64,000 nucleotides of DNA, from the IMG/VR virus record IMGVR_UViG_3300031705_000001, positions 1-64,000 of that record, one strand, 5' to 3'. This document shows, piece after piece, positions 62,301 through 64,000 of the stretch. The stretch comes from a virus. The number at the start of each line of letters is the position of its first letter. Positions within the stretch are counted from its first letter, which is position 1. The notes beneath the pieces are model-generated. The model was not told where the DNA came from. It ran no database searches and saw only the letters and a program-made list of their open reading frames with translations. The position numbers and the translations under genes are program-made.

Positions 62301-64000
62301 CACAGATAATAATAAAAACGACATAGAATTTGAAGTTATTCAAAATAAGAAATTCAAATTTGTAATATTCTTTATTAATCTAAACTTAAGTGATTATTGG
62401 ATAGATGGTAATATGAATAGAAAATTATTATATGAATTAAATCATAAAATTATATATGATCAAACAATTGGCGATTATGTATATGCAAATACAGCAATTG
62501 ACGGAGCATTGAAGTGGAACACTGCTGATTTAACTGGAGGTTCACCTTATACAATCGAAGGTATTAATAACTTTGATGGATCTATTCCTGATTTCAACAA
62601 TCAAATACTCAGAGGTGAAAATGGCTTATACGGAGACATATTAATGGATATTTACCCTAATGAGTCTGGTAATAAAATGTACAAAATTTCAATAGCATCT
62701 ATTGAAAGCGATAATGTGATTACTATTAGAAATAGACCAGTGAATGTTATTGATGATACTGACTTCTTAGATATCTCTTATTTACCTAATTTATTACAAA
62801 GTAATATTAAATATTATTATGTAGGTGGTGGAATTGACATATACAAAAACGTACTGGAAAAACTTTCTATTAATGAGGTTGCAGACATAATTAACAAAGA
62901 TGATGACCGTATTACATATACATCAATAGAAGAGGACGGTACAGTAAATAATAACAGATTTACGATCAACTTTGAGGATGGAAATGAAATAATCAAACAA
63001 GCTACTCTTTCAATAGAAGAAGATAACAATAAACCGAAAAGCCATAAATTATCCAAGGGTATTATTGGATATGATTTGGTTTCATCAAAAGATACTTCAT
63101 ATTATCCATTTTTAATAAGACACAATGGATCATATACTGTTGATTTTAAACCAGTAATTACATTTACTGATATGTACACTCATTTCAAATCTAATAGAAT
63201 TCAAGCGAGCGCAGATAACAGGGAAATGGGATTAGAGTCTAAACTTTACAAACATTCATTGTCTGACAGTTATGAATTAACTACTGCTAAATCATATTAT
63301 GAAAGATATAATAGATGTGGAACTACGTTTAATTTAGGATTTATACAGGACGGTGGCTTACATGATAAGAATTGGGGTGTTATTAAAAACCATTTCTATC
63401 ATAAGGTAAATGAAATAAACCCAAGTGGTGTAACCAAATTATCTGAATCTTCTGATAAACTTCCATTGTATCCAGCAATTGATGAAATTGCAATTGCTAA
63501 AAAAGATATTAACGTGTTTAGATCTTCATGGGATTCTGGATATTATACTAGATCATTTCCTGGTGGAAAATCAGAAAGTGTTCCGGGAACGCTAGACAAT
63601 ACTGAAGAAAGATCATACTTTGCTTCAACATTAATGAAAATTAAAAATGAATATAGTATTGTATCGTTTACATATGAAATTGTAGAGGATTATGAAGAAT
63701 TGAATTATATCATGAAGAATTCGATAAACAAATCAGAGGTTTTGTTATTTGAAGACGATAAACAAATTACGGCAGATTTTTATATCACAGATGCTACTAT
63801 TAGGTTATTAAAGGAAGACGGTGTATTAGCTAGAATTCAGAAACACGTTAACGCAGAAAATTCAGCAGGTGATAAAACTACGCTTTCTGATGATGCTGAC
63901 TTTTATATAAATAAAAATATTATTGAACAATTTGTAGTGAATTCTATATCTTTATATACAAGGAGTTTTAAAGGAGCTGCATCTAGCATAGTAGATGTAA
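56320..64000 (+). CDS. Giant adhesin/fibre protein with Fn3 and Ig-like domains (3' truncated)
   Basis: The frame is open from ATG 56320 to the window end, at least 2,560 codons. After about 100 residues there is an Fn3 domain (101-191; SVDISWDVSSDNVAVVSYDI, NPGQLYAFNIVAKD) and two Ig-like repeats of the DUF5011 kind (192-266 and 269-346, each with PVILL-G-TDPVS-ELG and YADAGATATD). Then comes a very long beta-rich region without an enzyme motif that I could recognise. Bacterial surface proteins use such domains for carbohydrate or matrix binding. Probably a receptor-binding or long-fibre protein, by position after fibre genes and behind a late-type promoter. Confidence 0.72.
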   Translation, partial: MAYITIKSEQFTSAILALQGGSLSGSADLVLYYDDTVTATFVVGTVLYTDDTFSNLYSPTSTTIGQHLEYFFSTGSPDSAIGINTNATTNIGEVISIYTDITIPSTPNNLTETHTSTSVDISWDVSSDNVAVVSYDITYGTTTVNVIATSSPTVSITGLNPGQLYAFNIVAKDQANNTSIAALLSVTTTAAPVILLSGTDPVSFELGMTYADAGATATDGNGIDITSTIVTVNPVDLTAVGTYVITYNVNADGIDAIEVTRSVIITTASLPVILLLGTDPVSLELGAVYADAGATATDNTGVDITGTIVTVNPVNTSIPDEYIITYNVSDAAGNSAVTKTRTVTITNPVPVITASNQSVSQDGTVTFDISATDSTNVTFSTSTAVSDGIISFGQLLHKTYNGGIISTQSITYSPNTGHFGEDNWKFIGTDAMNGVTAQFNIKFDIAQSPSFEMQIGSFGNDSSVMCVANRNSIAYASTLNGENNVSQLAIGSLIYSSNLNNILTNPLTTGGTDIFIPVSDTSGTRILKISTTGLITQIIECGIVTNPTYRWVNYADSTLSQCDGEFNNMKIWYDLPSGVTNILTLNELVTNNIPVFSSEYYSNLYASNVANNSTGDTLLIGTIASGIYSETDNTNNVHYKRSTTNDWVESDSNQNPPLLTWECEETLLYDVESMNSIETSTVSDPNINQYCAATKTNTNLFYRVLKNTGVISTLIELAKSNVLIYKSEIGAEIEDADDLFESNIFSDGNGFFTWENSGDNVNVKWYGYDNNNLLASGINITHSGTCSNYNKPSIPVNLIEGSGINDMNVFYGFYSSNPEIEGPDNSNNNETVFWPIYVIDGLHTNQGGDAGSHIETFITDISFGKIIKTTSFDSCLEYAVKIIAEDMDTAILLLKNTGITSQQRPVVSSGIEIGISSESVVNIYNNTDLSPCIVGDTATITSTYTFPLVSGYDTVKVGPNFNTQSNYKLDNVTKPLLRTNPKLSGNIKIVTSSDDSVYLESINASKDLASIKYKKNVINPNGNYASDVSNFFKSKGTPAALIFATKRAESDLNVLDSYDKQIEEEYQYGTTYNHSKNYTEKYRMFAPIWADDNIPSNFVIFKVKNPIGINIDAVDENNANVIQDMLENAEIVKSFDLTSTSNIGTYIRNHVQQETFPKSPITVSFDKGEMTNYNGIDIKSGEITSKGEYIHNDFVRTDKPLIEANDFITDGFKRNKMICANLLNLEFLFDDDSSVDYSVNRYFGLYVDTIDSGNGEIESISNNVIKFNKVKSLVDVDKPVTAIPSYKQMQTSPTLGYVCVNKIYYKISNPSKIGLYDPEQLEVKIDDSTGVIHSSIGISHTGRSINLTKNDERGYDFVKMSITDTPETGDKIAVVGSREEAYKFTFIKHIAGESITINLEDSTGLKQFSFNTGILFENNSLNDTKTSILNAWALLPDLNKYLDLTVDDATKSFVITESQTNLGDLNMYISSAISSIIRVDQIQSNIKIQNRTYVASYALDKGTYQGNLFSNQGSVSDITLALASAIHMDDSELDAVNSGQNIYIKTKIPGYRLLQHTVLVNKSNVVDFIRVGNHDTGNILKLREQFNGNNTVLSNWSAHYLNGGNSTSKSVYVDNTTVSEISIGDYLETRHKGKYNKVLDIVEDVRSFDSTKSKLILESKSDSESGEARVFNQDVVRIGLFSAYDVYDMNFDFYDTSNSDLKELSLETTSNIAYAPYDHAIQNIEEHLDMPGSELSANNIFNDNYNMAPINYFSNLSGILTEESVYEESTEIITSEFDRLKENQLKEFAINSRIVPNINKWVLKDSLTVRDQPYYLNTNEAFGRTNFSPDLTATGRSKDDMTHEWFYMDKKPKYLKYDNLNDTFSYVNFMEDFDLTANLFKSTNNDYFDKFMITEGFEKNLSEADTSSISTLFGEYDSGYLNTEDINNTFFKTNLKKKYTTIDGGASGSFASTIFKGLKVVLKNRKEFINKTAVDFVKNSEFNGYKFSILLKTNTDNNKNDIEFEVIQNKKFKFVIFFINLNLSDYWIDGNMNRKLLYELNHKIIYDQTIGDYVYANTAIDGALKWNTADLTGGSPYTIEGINNFDGSIPDFNNQILRGENGLYGDILMDIYPNESGNKMYKISIASIESDNVITIRNRPVNVIDDTDFLDISYLPNLLQSNIKYYYVGGGIDIYKNVLEKLSINEVADIINKDDDRITYTSIEEDGTVNNNRFTINFEDGNEIIKQATLSIEEDNNKPKSHKLSKGIIGYDLVSSKDTSYYPFLIRHNGSYTVDFKPVITFTDMYTHFKSNRIQASADNREMGLESKLYKHSLSDSYELTTAKSYYERYNRCGTTFNLGFIQDGGLHDKNWGVIKNHFYHKVNEINPSGVTKLSESSDKLPLYPAIDEIAIAKKDINVFRSSWDSGYYTRSFPGGKSESVPGTLDNTEERSYFASTLMKIKNEYSIVSFTYEIVEDYEELNYIMKNSINKSEVLLFEDDKQITADFYITDATIRLLKEDGVLARIQKHVNAENSAGDKTTLSDDADFYINKNIIEQFVVNSISLYTRSFKGAASSIVDV

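Noticed and set aside
1-64000. Diversity-generating retroelement acting on the repeat fibres
   Set aside because: No reverse transcriptase or template/variable repeat pair with adenine-specific changes was seen in the window.

Overview
The window is a contiguous piece of a large, AT-rich, T4-like tailed (contractile-tail) phage genome. Every gene I accept is on the + strand, packed with gaps of a few bases to about 130 bases or with short overlaps. I see no tRNA, rRNA, CRISPR array, integrase or insertion sequence. The host is probably a member of the Bacteroidetes, most likely a flavobacterium. Start codons are preceded by A/T-rich leaders (AATAAAATG, AATAATTATG) and almost never by a Shine-Dalgarno motif, and a repeated upstream element carries TATATTAG, close to the Bacteroidetes -7 box TAnnTTTG. 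T4 kinship comes from gp53-, gp25-, gp6-, gp5- and gp27-like baseplate genes, a PNK-type 3'-phosphatase, dCMP deaminase and putative T4-style capsid targeting sequences.

Layout. 0-8.6 kb: fibre/surface proteins, namely the end of an Ala-rich coiled-coil protein, a J-like protein, a small fibre-like protein, and two giant Thr/Ser/Trp tetrad-repeat proteins, the first ending in a Hint (intein-like) domain. 8.7-10.5 kb: a glycosyltransferase-like protein, a methyltransferase and a HAD phosphatase, possibly a glycan-decoration cassette. 10.6-32.2 kb: an accessory and metabolic region with ATP-grasp enzyme, 3'-5' exonuclease, YqiA-like esterase, DnaJ, ribosomal protein bS21, PhoH, RNase HII, 5'-nucleotidase, PNK-type phosphatase, UV endonuclease, metallopeptidase, GNAT, dCMP deaminase, DinG/XPD-type helicase, a lipoprotein and many small proteins. 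32.3-50 kb: baseplate, hub, spike and wedge genes, interrupted by a protein with four S1 domains and an amidoligase-like protein with a C-terminal beta-helix-like region. 50-64 kb: fibre or adhesin proteins, ending in an open reading frame of at least 2,560 codons that leaves the window.

How the parts may work together. The most striking pattern is that six proteins start with, and a seventh contains, a near-identical peptide of the form M(K/R)xIKxFExFxNE. It resembles the T4 internal-protein capsid targeting sequence (MKTYQEFIAE), which ends at a prohead-protease site of type (L/I)xE. The tagged proteins include an ATP-grasp ligase, a zinc metallopeptidase, a GNAT acetyltransferase and, by fusion, an esterase. 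This suggests a set of enzymes packaged in the head and delivered with the DNA. A second theme is translation takeover: the phage encodes both a bS21 homologue and an S1-domain protein. In the host ribosome, bS21 and bS1 both bind at the 30S platform near the anti-Shine-Dalgarno region.

Two families of putative promoters are visible. A roughly 45-bp element occurs five times before small accessory genes, and a GATATATAATA-type motif reminiscent of T4 late promoters occurs before structural and tagged genes. Functions come from motif recognition only; no database search was possible.
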